Counted from the stretch's first letter, positions 32,474 to 42,468 are shown. The stretch: DNA of 64,000 nucleotides from Bacillus amyloliquefaciens DSM 7 = ATCC 23350 (GCF_000196735.1 NC_014551.1:2041001-2105000), one strand, 5' to 3'. The notes: generated by a model from the sequence alone, not told the origin. Numbers and translations are program-made.

Positions 32474-35440
32474 ATGAAAATTGCGAGAGGTAGAGAATTG
32501 CTTACACTGGAACAGAGGCAGGATTTTATGCAAATCCCTGAAGATGAATGGATATTGGGGACCTACTTCACTTTTTCCAAACGGGATTTAGAAATAGTTA
32601 ATAAGCGAAGGAGAGAAGAAAACCGTTTAGGGTTTGCTGTTCAATTAGCTGTTCTTCGGTATCCCGGTTGGCCATACACTCATATCAAAAGCATCCCGGA
32701 ATCAGTCATACATTATATATCGAAACAAATCGGTGCCACTCCATCTTCGATTAGTCTTTATCCTCAAAGAGAAAATACACTTTGGGATCATTTGAAAGAA
32801 CTTCGAAGTGAATACGACTTTGTAACTTTTACTCTAAGAGAATATCGAATAGCATTTAAGCATCTTCATCAATTAGCTTTTGAAAATGGCGATGCCATAC
32901 ATCTACTACATGAATGTATAGATTTTCTAAGAAAAAACAAAATCATACTGCCTGCTATTACTACACTTGAAAGAATGGTGTGGGAGGCAAGGGCAATGGC
33001 TGAAAAGAAACTGTTTAATACTGTTAGTCAATCTCTTACAAATGAACAAAAAGGAAAGCTTGAAGAGATCATTACTTCGCAGCATCCATCCGAATCCAAT
33101 AAAACGATATTGGGTTGGTTAAAGGAACCGCCGGGTCATCCTTCACCCGAAACATTTCTAAAAGTAATAGAACGACTCGAATACATACGAGGAATGGAAT
33201 TAGAAACGGTACAAATTAGTCATTTGCATCGCAATCGCCTGTTTCAACTATCTCGCTTAGGCTCAAGATATGAGCCATATGCATTCCGTGACTTTCAAGA
33301 AAATAAGCGATATTCGATATTAACCGTCTATTTATTACATCTTACTCAAGAGTTAACGGATAAAGCTTTTGAAATTCATGATAGACAAATACTTAGTCTG
33401 TTATCAAAAGGCCGTAAGGCTCAAGAGGAAATTCAGAAACAAAACGGTAAAAAGCTGAATGAGAAAGTTATACACTTTACGAACATCGGACAAGCTTTAA
33501 TCAAAGCAAAAAAGGAAAAATTAGACGTTTTTGAGGTTTTAGAATCCGTTATCGAATGGAATTCTTTTGTCTCTTCGGTCGAAGAAGCTCAGGAGCTTGC
33601 ACGCCCTGACGACTATGATTATTTAGACTTACTGCAAAAACGATTTTATTCACTTAGAAAATATACGCCAACGCTATTAAGGGTATTGGAATTTCATTCT
33701 ACAAAAGCAAATGAGCCACTTTTACAAGCTGTTGAGATTATCCGTGGAATGAACGAATCCGGAAAGCGAAAAGTGCCTGATAACTCACCTGTGGATTTTA
33801 TTTCAAAACGTTGGAAAAAGCATTTATACGAGGATGATGGTACAACAATCAATCGTCATTACTATGAAATGGCTGTTTTAACAGAACTTCGGGAGCATGT
33901 TAGGGCAGGAGATGTTTCCATTGTTGGCAGCAGACAATATAGAGACTTTGAAGAATATTTGTTTTCAGAAGATACATGGAATCAAACGAAGGAGAATACA
34001 AGATTATCAGTTAGTTTATCATTCGAGGATTATATGACGGAGAGAACCAGCAGCCTTAACAAAAGGTTAAAGTGGTTAGCTACCAATTCCAACAAGTTAG
34101 ACGGGGTTTCTCTTGAAAAAGGAAAGCTGTCAATTGAACGCTTAGAAAAAGATGTTCCAGAAGAAGCAAAAAAATTTAGCGCAAGCCTGTATCAGATGCT
34201 ACCAAGAATAAAATTAACCGATTTACTGATGGATATTGCTTATATAACAGGATTTCATGAGCAATTTATTCATGCTTCCAATAATCGAAAACCGGATAAA
34301 GAAGAAACAATTATTATTATGGCTGCTCTTTTAGGAATGGGAATGAATATTGGTTTAAGCAAAATGGCTGAAGCAACACCCGGACTTACATATAAGCAAT
34401 TGGCCAATGTATCACAATGGCGCATGTATGAAGATGCAATGAATAAAGCCCAAGCCGTATTAGTAAATTTTCATCACAAATTGCAATTGTCCTCCTATTG
34501 GGGAGACGGTACAACATCCTCGTCCGATGGTATGAGAATGCAGATAGGCGTTTCATCGCTACATGCAGATGCAAACCCACATTATGGAACTGGAAAAGGA
34601 GCCACCATCTATCGTTTTACAAGTGATCAATTTTCTTCTTATTACACAAAGATTATTCATACTAATTCAAGGGATGCGATTCATGTTTTGGATGGTTTGT
34701 TACACCATGAGACGGATCTAAATATAGTAGAGCATTATACAGACACGGCTGGTTACACAGACCAAATATTCGGACTGACCCATTTATTAGGATTTAAATT
34801 TGCTCCAAGAATACGAGATTTATCAGACTCGAAATTATTTACAATAGATAAGGCAAGTGAGTATCCAAAATTAGAAGTCATTTTACGTGGACAAATAAAT
34901 ACAAAGGTCATTAAAGAGAATTATGAGGATGTTTTGCGATTAGCTCATTCTATAAGGGAAGGAACAGTTTCAGCATCCCTTATTATGGGGAAATTAGGTT
35001 CTTATTCAAGACAAAACAGCTTGGCTACAGCCTTACGTGAGATGGGCCGAATAGAAAAAACGATCTTTATTTTGAATTATATTTCGGATGAATCATTAAG
35101 AAGAAAAATACAAAAAGGATTGAATAAAGGAGAAGCCATGAATGGACTGGCAAGAGCTATTTTCTTCGGAAAACAAGGAGAGCTTAGGGAACGAACCATA
35201 CAGCATCAATTGCAAAGAGCCAGTGCCTTAAACATCATTATCAATGCCATCAGTATCTGGAATACTTTACATCTAACAAAGGCAGTTGAATATCAAAAAC
35301 GGTCAGGTAGTTTTAATGAAGAATTATTGCACCATATGTCACCTCTAGGTTGGGAACATATTAATTTACTTGGAGAATACCATTTTAATTCGGAGAAAAT
35401 GGTCTCGTTAGATTCTTTAAGACCCTTGAAACTTTCTTAA
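32474..35440 (+). CDS. tnpA: Tn3-family transposase TnpA (Tn1546-like)
   Basis: 988 residues, full length for the family, no frameshift. N-terminal DUF4158 DNA-binding region (LTLEQRQDFMQIPEDEW onward) and the C-terminal DDE_Tnp_Tn3 domain. Likely catalytic residues are Asp678 (YWGDGTTSSSDG), Asp757 (YTDTAGYTDQIF) and Glu903 (GKQGELRER). It performs replicative transposition and makes 5-base target duplications, as seen at the element ends. It ends 36 bases before the right inverted repeat. It looks functional. Confidence 0.96.
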   Translation: MKIARGRELLTLEQRQDFMQIPEDEWILGTYFTFSKRDLEIVNKRRREENRLGFAVQLAVLRYPGWPYTHIKSIPESVIHYISKQIGATPSSISLYPQRENTLWDHLKELRSEYDFVTFTLREYRIAFKHLHQLAFENGDAIHLLHECIDFLRKNKIILPAITTLERMVWEARAMAEKKLFNTVSQSLTNEQKGKLEEIITSQHPSESNKTILGWLKEPPGHPSPETFLKVIERLEYIRGMELETVQISHLHRNRLFQLSRLGSRYEPYAFRDFQENKRYSILTVYLLHLTQELTDKAFEIHDRQILSLLSKGRKAQEEIQKQNGKKLNEKVIHFTNIGQALIKAKKEKLDVFEVLESVIEWNSFVSSVEEAQELARPDDYDYLDLLQKRFYSLRKYTPTLLRVLEFHSTKANEPLLQAVEIIRGMNESGKRKVPDNSPVDFISKRWKKHLYEDDGTTINRHYYEMAVLTELREHVRAGDVSIVGSRQYRDFEEYLFSEDTWNQTKENTRLSVSLSFEDYMTERTSSLNKRLKWLATNSNKLDGVSLEKGKLSIERLEKDVPEEAKKFSASLYQMLPRIKLTDLLMDIAYITGFHEQFIHASNNRKPDKEETIIIMAALLGMGMNIGLSKMAEATPGLTYKQLANVSQWRMYEDAMNKAQAVLVNFHHKLQLSSYWGDGTTSSSDGMRMQIGVSSLHADANPHYGTGKGATIYRFTSDQFSSYYTKIIHTNSRDAIHVLDGLLHHETDLNIVEHYTDTAGYTDQIFGLTHLLGFKFAPRIRDLSDSKLFTIDKASEYPKLEVILRGQINTKVIKENYEDVLRLAHSIREGTVSASLIMGKLGSYSRQNSLATALREMGRIEKTIFILNYISDESLRRKIQKGLNKGEAMNGLARAIFFGKQGELRERTIQHQLQRASALNIIINAISIWNTLHLTKAVEYQKRSGSFNEELLHHMSPLGWEHINLLGEYHFNSEKMVSLDSLRPLKLS

Positions 35441-35476
35441 CGTTGTTAAAACTGGGGGAATAGTCGGGGAAATGGG

Positions 35477-35514
35477 CTTAGCGTTGTAAATCAGCATTTT
35501 CCTGACTGTACCCC
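35477..35514 (-). repeat. Right terminal inverted repeat of the transposon
   Basis: Ends CTGACTGTACCCC next to the GACAA duplication at 35515-35519. It provides the stop codon that closes the truncated yoaB frame at 35491. Confidence 0.95.
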
Positions 35515-36633
35515 GACAAGACCGATAAATGCCCAAGCCAGCGCCGGGCCGACAAACGCTGACAGGCCGGCAGCCAGATTTAATACAGACATGGCCGCCC
35601 CCTTATCTTGGCCAGCTGCTGTCGGGACAATGGCTCCAATCGGAACGAACCCGGCAAGAAGGCCTCCCCAAATGAAGCCGATAATGCTGACGAAAAGCAA
35701 GTTCCCATGTGATATAACAGGAGCGTAATATAATAAAAGGGTAAAAATGCCGCAGCTCACTCCTCCGAACCACATGACGGTCTTTTTCCAGCCGAATGCA
35801 TCGCCGACTGCACCGAATATTAAGTTAAAGACGATATTGCCTAGAAAAATCGTTCCCCATATCTGCAGCCATACATTTGTAGAGATACCGTGCTGTGCCA
35901 TATGCATGGGGAGAAATACCGGAAATCCGTATGTTCCGATGCTGTTGATGATCCGAATAATACCCCCTGAGAGCACACGCGGATTTTCAGCAAGAATGGT
36001 GATTCCCTTCATTAATTCCTGCGCCTTTTCCTGCTTATCTGCTTTTTTCTTTTCAAAGCGGTCCCTATTTAAAATCAATGCAAAAAACGCGCCGAGGCAT
36101 ACCCAGAAAATCGAACTCCAAAGGGTATTCAAATAGCCGAATGATTTGATCGCCCAGCTTGAATACCAGGCTCCAAACACAAACATGCCGCAGCAATAAG
36201 CAATCCAGAACCAGCCGACCGCCGTACTGAGCTTGTTTTTCGGCGACCGGTAAATCACCCAAGTCAAAAAAGAATAGGCAAACAGCGGATACCCCAGCCC
36301 TTTAATAAAATACGTGACATACATCACCGGCAAATTAAGATATTCAAATCCGTATGCGATAAACGCGGCTGTTCCGATGACGTAAAATAACAGCCCCATA
36401 AACATCGTCCGCTTTGCCCCGAAGGCTTCGAGGCAGACGCCTGAAAACCAAGACGCTGCTGCAAGAGAAATACCGTAAACCGTAAACAGGGACGCTGATT
36501 GCTGAACCGTCAAGCCGTTTTCAACTAAAAACGGACTGAGCCAGCCTTGCTCAAGGCCGTCTCCCATCATAAACAGCACCACTCCCAAAAACCCCCAGGT
36601 AAGCTGTTTCGGAATTCCTATTTTATTAAGCAT
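35515..36633 (-). pseudogene. yoaB: 5' part of yoaB, MFS transporter interrupted by the transposon
   Basis: 373 codons of a 12-helix major facilitator (MLNKIGIPKQLTWGFLGVV...). At 35515 the frame runs into the transposon and ends after VQSGKC at 35491. The product lacks the last 42 or so residues, including part of the final helix. A strong ribosome site precedes the ATG. In B. subtilis yoaDCB is a SAM-riboswitch operon and YoaB is a putative sugar-acid or keto-acid permease. Transport is probably lost. Confidence 0.92.
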
Positions 36634-36701
36634 TTTTTGTTCCTCCTCTGCAGACTTTCATGTTGTCATTAATTCATTCAGAAATATATCCCAGCCCCGA
36701 G

Positions 36702-38168
36702 TCAGGCTTTCACCGCCGGCTGAAAATGCGTAAATAACCTTTGCGTATGTTTCCATTCTTCATATAGGAAGAGATCCGTCTGATCCGATTCCGGTTCAAT
36801 AACTTTTGTGTTACTCGAAAGCTCTTCTTTCACACCGAGAGCCTCGTTGCAAATCACCGCCGCCCCCATCACGGATGCCTGACTGAAGCCTTCTCTCTTA
36901 TAAATCTTCTTTTGCAGAAGGTTAGCAAGAAACTGTGTCAATGCATCACTTTGGAAACCGCCGCCGCATACTTTCACATCATTCTGTGAAAAGGAAGTTA
37001 CCTCTGTTAACGCCTCATAGTTCCATTTGATTGAAAAAGCAATTTCCAGCAGTGCTGCTTTGACAAAATGCGCTCTGCTTAAATTTTGAGACAGCGGGGC
37101 GTCAAAGATAAATCCGCCTTTTGCAAGTGCGTTTTTCTCAGGCGATAAATAGGAGCCTAGCGCAGAAACACAGGCATGATCATATTTCGGCAGCTTTGCG
37201 ATTTCCCGTTCCATGACGCCGTAGGATTCATTCGGATAAAAAATGGATTTTAATTTTTGATAATTGAGCCCGGTTACACCCGGATTTGTCTCAAGAAGCC
37301 ATTGACCTTCTTCTGTGTGGCAATTCAGCCATGCTTTCTCTAAACTTTCAGTTCCGGCCTCTGCCGTTATCTTTGTAATCGGCGTTGTCGTGCCGGATAT
37401 GATGACGATATCCCCCGGCTTTGCATCCGCACTTTTGATGGCAAGCTGTGTGTCTCCCCCGCCTGCAATCACAGGCACTCTTTCAGAAAGACCGAGAACC
37501 GCAGCTTTCTTAAACGTTAACATTCCGACAACCGTCCCGGATCGGACGAGTGAAGGCAGAATGGAAGAAGGAACACCGAAGATATTGCATAATTTTTCTG
37601 ACCACGCTTTTTTCCTTACGTCAAACAGCAGCGTTTCGGCAGCCTGTGACGGCTCATAGCTCAAAATTCCGCTTAGCTCAAATGTCACCCAGTCACTGAT
37701 GCTCGTGATATACGTCACTTCTTTCCATAATGACGGCTGTCTTTCTTTTAATCCGACAAGTTTCATTGCGGAAAATAAAGCGCTCGGGAGACGTCCGGTT
37801 TGCTGATGCACTTCATCTTTTAACTCAATTCCGCTTTCCCATTCGCGCCCTCTGTTATCAATATTGGGCAGACCGAGAAATGCTTTTTTATCTTTATTGA
37901 TCAGAACAACTCCCTGCCTCTGGCTTGTTGAGGTAATTCCGATTAATGTAATATGAGGACTTTTGGCAATAACCGTCCTTGCCATCGCGCTGATTTTCGT
38001 CCATATTCTTTCCGGCGAGAAATAGCGGCCGTCTGGATAAAGCGGATCTGTCACATATTCAATGTCTTCCCTTTCAAGTGCGGTCACTTCGCCGCCGGCA
38101 GTCACAACCGCGACTCGCGCATTCCCCGTCCCGATGTCAAATACAAGGTAGCCTTTTTGTCCAGCCAT
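36702..38168 (-). CDS. yoaC: FGGY-family carbohydrate kinase YoaC
   Basis: 488 residues. Actin-like ATPase fold: phosphate 1 loop YLVFDIGTGNARVAV at the N-terminus, substrate segment GITSTSQRQGVVLINKD, and ATP-binding GGFQSDALTQFLANLL toward the C-terminus. It resembles xylulokinase and gluconokinase. It is the middle gene of yoaDCB. The operon may salvage a ribose-like or methylthio-sugar derivative, given its SAM riboswitch, but the substrate is not established. The gene is intact although both neighbours are broken. Confidence 0.85.
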   Translation of the reverse strand: MAGQKGYLVFDIGTGNARVAVVTAGGEVTALEREDIEYVTDPLYPDGRYFSPERIWTKISAMARTVIAKSPHITLIGITSTSQRQGVVLINKDKKAFLGLPNIDNRGREWESGIELKDEVHQQTGRLPSALFSAMKLVGLKERQPSLWKEVTYITSISDWVTFELSGILSYEPSQAAETLLFDVRKKAWSEKLCNIFGVPSSILPSLVRSGTVVGMLTFKKAAVLGLSERVPVIAGGGDTQLAIKSADAKPGDIVIISGTTTPITKITAEAGTESLEKAWLNCHTEEGQWLLETNPGVTGLNYQKLKSIFYPNESYGVMEREIAKLPKYDHACVSALGSYLSPEKNALAKGGFIFDAPLSQNLSRAHFVKAALLEIAFSIKWNYEALTEVTSFSQNDVKVCGGGFQSDALTQFLANLLQKKIYKREGFSQASVMGAAVICNEALGVKEELSSNTKVIEPESDQTDLFLYEEWKHTQRLFTHFQPAVKA

Positions 38169-38186
38169 TACAGCTTCCTCCTTTTC

Positions 38187-39188
38187 CTATCCCTTTGTTT
38201 CAAGTTCTCTTTTGTTATAAAGTTCACGTATTGAGCAGGTTTGATCTTTTTTCCATTTGAAAAGCGCTTCATTTAAAATCCTCACATGATGATCCTCCAC
38301 TTCAAATGGTGCCCCCGCTAAATGGGGAGTCGCTAACACATTCGGCAAAGAAATGATTTCATAATCAGAAGATTCAGGCGGTTCGTGATAAAATACATCA
38401 AGGATCGCTCCTTTAATCCGCCGTTCTTTCAGCACCCGCAACAGCTCTTCTCTGTCTGTTACCGCCGCTCTTGACGTATTGACAAAAACAGCTTCTTGTT
38501 TCATCAATTGAAAGTGCTTGGCGCCGATAAGGCCGATGGTTTCTTCTGTGCGCGGCAAGTGAACGGAAACAATATCACTTTCAGAAAATACCCGTTCCAT
38601 CGTCGTTTTTTCATACTCCCGGTTTTCATGATTGACAAATGGGTCATAGTACAGCACCTTACAGTCAAAGGCGGCCAATAGCCGGGCGATTCTCTGTCCA
38701 ACAGCTCCGAAACCGATAAGACCGACTGTTTTTCCCGTCAGCTCATTTCCTCTGAATTTGACGTAAGCCTGCAAATAATCACCATTCCATTTCCCATCCT
38801 TCAGCCACTGATGGGAAGAATACGTATGACGCAAAAATGAAATCACATTTCCGATAAACAGTTCAGCAACGGCCTGGGCATTTCGGGCCGGTGTAAAGAA
38901 AACAGGAATCTTTCTTTTAGTCGCCGCCTCAATATCCACATTAGACGGCATCCCTCTGCAGACGCCGATAAAAGCGGAATCCGGCAATATGTCAATGACA
39001 CGCTCAGATACCTCATCAAGTTCAGTAATAAGGCCCGCCGCATTTGTCTCTTGGATCATCCGAATTAATTCGTCTTCCCGATAAGCCCGGCCGTGCTTCT
39101 ACCACGGCCTGTGCACAGTCCGGCCGAACAGCTCTGTCAGCTCCTTCAGCCCCTCGTCGTGATATGGTGCGGTAATTACAACCGTCAT
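38187..39188 (-). pseudogene. yoaD: yoaD, D-3-phosphoglycerate dehydrogenase-like, with a nonsense codon
   Basis: The full frame from the ATG at 39188 is 333 codons. Codon 30 is TAG (39101-39099), between TVHRPW and KHGRAYREDEL, where related proteins have a sense codon. No frameshift is involved. Past it lie an intact 2-hydroxyacid dehydrogenase domain with Rossmann motif VGLIGFGAVGQRIA, and the catalytic region ending HLAGAPFEVEDHH. Restart at the ATG at 39059 would give 290 residues without the first strands. Probably inactive unless suppressed. Confidence 0.82.
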
Positions 39189-39222
39189 GGTGCAAAACAT
39201 CCTTTTCACATAAATTTTTTCA

Positions 39223-39400
39223 CAAAAAAATCTCTTTCCCCGAAGAAGGAAAGAGATTCATATACCGTCTTTATCCGCTTGAAGCGTACAAATATGTATA
39301 GATCATTCTTTCCTATCTTTCAAGCGTACGCTTGCTGGAATTGGCACAATAAATGTTGCCGAGGTTTCATAGGGCCAGTCCCTCCACCTCTCTTGATAGA
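39223..39400 (-). promoter_or_regulatory. SAM riboswitch (S-box) leader of yoaDCB
   Basis: The minus strand carries the S-box core: ATCAAGAGAGGTGGAGGGAC, then CTGGCCCTATGAAACCTCGG and CAACA with variable hairpins. It is followed by the terminator AATCTCTTTCC-ttcttc-GGGGAAAGAGATT and T7 (39223-39258). High SAM should terminate transcription. The aptamer looks complete. Confidence 0.93.
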
Positions 39401-39444
39401 AAATAAAATGATGAAATTGTCAGGCTGTTTAAAAGAATAAACCC

Positions 39445-39473
39445 ATCATAGAAAAGTCTTTCCTGGATGTCAA
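39445..39473 (-). promoter_or_regulatory. Sigma-A promoter of yoaDCB
   Basis: TTGACA (39473-39468), 17 bases, TATGAT (39450-39445) on the minus strand, placed about 45 bases before the riboswitch core. Confidence 0.8.
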
Positions 39474-39487
39474 CACTTTTTTCAGAA

Positions 39488-39515
39488 TTGACGTTCGATT
39501 TTGAAATGTTATAAT
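39488..39515 (+). promoter_or_regulatory. Sigma-A promoter of yoaE
   Basis: TTGACG (39488-39493), 16 bases, TATAAT (39510-39515), divergent from the yoaD promoter only about 20 bases away. Confidence 0.75.
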
Positions 39516-39548
39516 GCTTACAATATAAAAAAAGAGGAGAAATGGGCT

Positions 39549-41603
39549 ATGAATTCTGCAGCAGAACAGCCAAACGGGGTCTTTAAGTCGGTATGCTCAC
39601 TGGACTGTCCCGATCAATGCGGTTTGCTTGTGACAAAAAAAGACGGAAAAATCGTTAAAATTCAGGGAGACCCAGATCACCCTGTCACATCAGGAAACAT
39701 ATGCAACAAAGTCAGACACATGGCTGAGCGCATTTATGATGAGAAGCGGTTAACCGCTCCGTTAAAGCGGATTGGTGAAAAAGGCGAAGCAAAGTTTGCG
39801 CCTATTTCTTGGGAGGAAGCGATCAATACGATCAGTGCGCGCTGGAAAGAGCTGATTGCCGAAGAAGGAGCAGAAAGCATTCTTCCGTACAGCTTTTACG
39901 GCAATATGGGAAAACTGGCTGCAGAGGGAATGGACCGCCGTTTTTTCCATCGTCTCGGGGCGAGTCATCTTGAACGTACGATCTGCAGCAAAGCCGGATC
40001 TGAAGGCTATAACTATACAATGGGAGAAGGCGCGGGTACTGATCCTGAGGAGACCATCCATGCAAAGCTCTTTATTTTTTGGGGAATCAATGCTGTCAGC
40101 ACAAATATGCACCAAGTCATGATTGCTCAAAAAGCCCGGAAAAAAGGAGCTAAAATTGTCGTTATCGATGTACATAAGAATCAAACCGGCCGGCTTGCCG
40201 ATTGGTTTATTCCCATTCGTCCCGGCACAGATGCCGCACTCGCTCTCGGTATCATGCATGTCTTATTCGATGAGAACCTTCACGATGAAGCATTTCTCAC
40301 AGAATACACCGAAGGCAGCGAAGAATTAAAAGCGCATATCAAACAGTATGATCCGGAAACGGTTTCTGTTATTACAGGCGTTAAAGCCGACAATATCAGA
40401 CGTCTTGCGAGAATGTACGGTGAAGCCTCCCCTTCCCTTATCAGGATCGGAAACGGCATTCAGCATCATGACAACGGCGGAATGATCGTCCGCACCGTTG
40501 CCTGTCTTCCGGCTGTAACAGGACAATGGCTCAACACCGGGGGAGGCGCAATCAAACATAACAGTGCGGTATTAAACTATAACAGACAGGCGCTCCAGCG
40601 TCCTGATCTGCTATACGGCAGAAAGCCAAGATCATTTAATATGAACAGGCTCGGAAGCGTTCTTTTAGAAACAAATCCGCCCGTGCGCTCCCTGTTTATT
40701 TACGGCACCAATCCCGCAGTGGTTGCCCCGGAAGCGAATAAAGTCAGAAAAGGCCTGCTGCGGGAGGATTTATTTACAATCGTTCATGATTTATTTTTAA
40801 CGGAAACCGCCAAATATGCGGATATTGTGCTCCCTGCTGCATCTGCTTTTGAAAGTACGGATTTTTACACGTCTTACTGGCATCATTTTATTCAGCTGCA
40901 AAAACCGGTGATCGAACCGTATGGAGACAGCAAATCGAATACAGAAGTGTTCCGTTTGCTTGCCGGGGCGATGGGCTTTACCGAGCGGGAGCTTCAGGAT
41001 TCTGATGAAGAATTAATCAGACAGGCGCTGGACTGTCCCGACAACCCGTATATCGAGGATATTGATTACGATTCGCTCTCACGCCATTCCTTTATGAGAG
41101 CCAAACGGAAAAAACCGCTTTTCCCGGGCAAGCTCAAGACACCAAGCGGAAAAATTGAATTATATTCTGAAAAGATGAAACAGGAAGGTTATCCGGCGCT
41201 GCCGACGCACAGTCCTCTGAAGAGCGATGACGATTTTCCGTTTCTATTTGTTCCGGGACCGAATCATAATTTCTTAAATTCAACGTTTTCGAATAATGAA
41301 AAACACGTAAAACTGGAAAAGGCGCCAAAGCTTTTTATTCATACAGAAGATGCTGCCCGCCTAGACATAGAAGACGGAGAAACTGTAAGAGTTTGGAACC
41401 ACCGCGGTGAATGTGAATTGACAGCTTCCGTCGGCGAACAAGTCCTTCCCGGCGTTGCAGTCAGCCAAGGTCTTTGGGCCGACATGGATGATAAAAAACA
41501 GCTGGTCAATTCGCTCACCCCCGATCGGCTGGCGGATATGGGCGGAGGCGCTGTTTTCTTCTCCGGAAAGGTGCAGATCGAAAAGCTCGGAAAGCAAAAA
41601 TAA
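39549..41603 (+). CDS. yoaE: YoaE, molybdopterin oxidoreductase (formate dehydrogenase-like)
   Basis: 684 residues from the ATG at 39549 (agaggag upstream); the open frame extends 16 codons further. The N-terminal 4Fe-4S site is Cys16, Cys20, Cys24 and Cys52. The molybdopterin domains follow (FWGINAVSTNMHQ; YGTNPAVVAPEANKVRKG), and a C-terminal MGD-binding barrel (FVPGPNHNFLNSTFSN). No Tat or Sec signal is seen, so it should be cytoplasmic. The electron donor is not evident. It resembles anaerobic dehydrogenases of the DMSO reductase family. Confidence 0.88.
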   Translation: MNSAAEQPNGVFKSVCSLDCPDQCGLLVTKKDGKIVKIQGDPDHPVTSGNICNKVRHMAERIYDEKRLTAPLKRIGEKGEAKFAPISWEEAINTISARWKELIAEEGAESILPYSFYGNMGKLAAEGMDRRFFHRLGASHLERTICSKAGSEGYNYTMGEGAGTDPEETIHAKLFIFWGINAVSTNMHQVMIAQKARKKGAKIVVIDVHKNQTGRLADWFIPIRPGTDAALALGIMHVLFDENLHDEAFLTEYTEGSEELKAHIKQYDPETVSVITGVKADNIRRLARMYGEASPSLIRIGNGIQHHDNGGMIVRTVACLPAVTGQWLNTGGGAIKHNSAVLNYNRQALQRPDLLYGRKPRSFNMNRLGSVLLETNPPVRSLFIYGTNPAVVAPEANKVRKGLLREDLFTIVHDLFLTETAKYADIVLPAASAFESTDFYTSYWHHFIQLQKPVIEPYGDSKSNTEVFRLLAGAMGFTERELQDSDEELIRQALDCPDNPYIEDIDYDSLSRHSFMRAKRKKPLFPGKLKTPSGKIELYSEKMKQEGYPALPTHSPLKSDDDFPFLFVPGPNHNFLNSTFSNNEKHVKLEKAPKLFIHTEDAARLDIEDGETVRVWNHRGECELTASVGEQVLPGVAVSQGLWADMDDKKQLVNSLTPDRLADMGGGAVFFSGKVQIEKLGKQK

Positions 41604-41686
41604 GCTCCCCCGGTCTTACTGAAGGTGAATCTTTTCGGCGGTTTTGACCGTATAAAACATGATAACTTTTATTGGAGGTTTGCTGT

Positions 41687-41971
41687 ATGGATATATTTAC
41701 CGGCATCGGCATCGCTTTAGCCGGATATTTCATAGGAGACGGATTAAAAAACTTTAAATCACCTGATTCTCATGAACACACTGACCAAATTCTTATTAAG
41801 GAAAAAGATCTGCACTTCTATATTGGCCATTATTTAGGAGTTACAAAGGAAGAAGCGAAACAAATCGTGCCTGACACTTCCGGCATTCCGCACATTACCA
41901 GAAACGGAAAGCGGTATGTACAAAAGACTGCATTAAGAGAATGGCTGACTACTATGCTGGAAAAAGATTAA
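41687..41971 (+). CDS. yoaF: YoaF, small conserved protein
   Basis: 94 residues from the ATG at 41687 (ttggagg upstream). A short hydrophobic N-terminus (MDIFTGIGIALAGYFIGDGL) suggests a membrane anchor, and the rest is charged (KEEAKQIVPDTSGIPHITRN). The domain from residue 40 may be a small helical DNA-binding-like fold; function unknown. It follows yoaE by 83 bases, as in B. subtilis, and may be co-transcribed. Confidence 0.75.
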   Translation: MDIFTGIGIALAGYFIGDGLKNFKSPDSHEHTDQILIKEKDLHFYIGHYLGVTKEEAKQIVPDTSGIPHITRNGKRYVQKTALREWLTTMLEKD

Positions 41972-41984
41972 CACCTGCCACGAA

Positions 41985-42012
41985 AAGCGGGAAGAGTTCT
42001 TCTCTTCCCGTT
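41985..42012. terminator. Terminator between yoaF and the convergent small gene
   Basis: CGGGAAGAG and CTCTTCCCG arms around a short loop, between converging stops. Confidence 0.75.
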
Positions 42013-42014
42013 CA

Positions 42015-42239
42015 TTAAGACATGCCGCCCTTTTTCTCCTCAACCCCAAACATACACCGGATATCGTCCTTATTTAAGGAAACATTCCCTTCTTTTGATT
42101 TCAAATAAAACCCTTTCTTGTATAATCGTAAGATCTCACCATATGAAAGCTCATGACGAAGAAGCGCCATCAAACGCCCGTCTTTTTCATCCTGTTTATT
42201 GAACCATTCATACTGTTCTGACCAGTTCACTTTCTGCAT
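42015..42239 (-). CDS. Small hypothetical protein, 74 residues
   Basis: ATG at 42239 with gagaaggtg six bases upstream. The product (MQKVNWSEQYEWFNKQDEKD to EEKKGGMS) is hydrophilic and helical, rich in Lys and Glu, with no known domain. It may correspond to the small gene next to yoaF in B. subtilis (yozF position), but I cannot confirm identity. It stands alone on the minus strand. Confidence 0.6.
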   Translation of the reverse strand: MQKVNWSEQYEWFNKQDEKDGRLMALLRHELSYGEILRLYKKGFYLKSKEGNVSLNKDDIRCMFGVEEKKGGMS

Positions 42240-42390
42240 GTCAAACACCTTCTCACTTTGGATTCAGCTTTGAGTCCTCTACTATTTCTCTTACCTGTGA
42301 TATCTTTGTTTCCTAATAAAGTATCCTTCAAACTTTTCCAAGGGTTTTGCATCCCTCTCCCCTGTGAAAACAAACCGTAAATCCCTATTA

Positions 42391-42448
42391 GTCACCATGT
42401 TGACTTATTTTCTATTTCGATGTATATTATAACTGTCAACAAGGTGAC
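42391..42448 (+). promoter_or_regulatory. Promoter and paired operators of the marR-type gene
   Basis: TTGACT (42400-42405), 17 bases, TATATT (42423-42428). A 14-base motif occurs twice in opposite orientation: GTCACCATGTTGAC (42391-42404), over the -35, and GTCAACAAGGTGAC (42435-42448), over the transcription start. Both contain GTCA...TGAC dyads with 6-base spacing, as expected for an autorepressing MarR dimer. Confidence 0.7.
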
Positions 42449-42468
42449 AATTTAGATTGGAGATAACT

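Larger units (their letters stand above)
22870..35514. mobile_element. Tn1546-like Tn3-family transposon carrying a spoVA2mob operon
   Basis: 12,645 bp bounded by 38-bp imperfect inverted repeats with tips GGGGTA and flanked by 5-base direct repeats GACAA (22865-22869 and 35515-35519), the target duplication size of Tn3-family elements. It encodes its own resolvase and a 988-residue transposase, so it may be mobile. The left 7 kb is a spore operon of spoVA genes, DUF1657, DUF421 and cardiolipin synthase. Its base composition is visibly more A+T-rich than the host genes around it. Related elements are known to carry spore heat-resistance operons among Bacillus species. Confidence 0.95.

Noticed and set aside
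38187..39059. yoaD as a normal 290-residue gene starting at 39059
   Set aside because: The family sequence continues upstream in the same frame to an ATG at 39188, broken only by a TAG, and the internal ATG has no good ribosome site.
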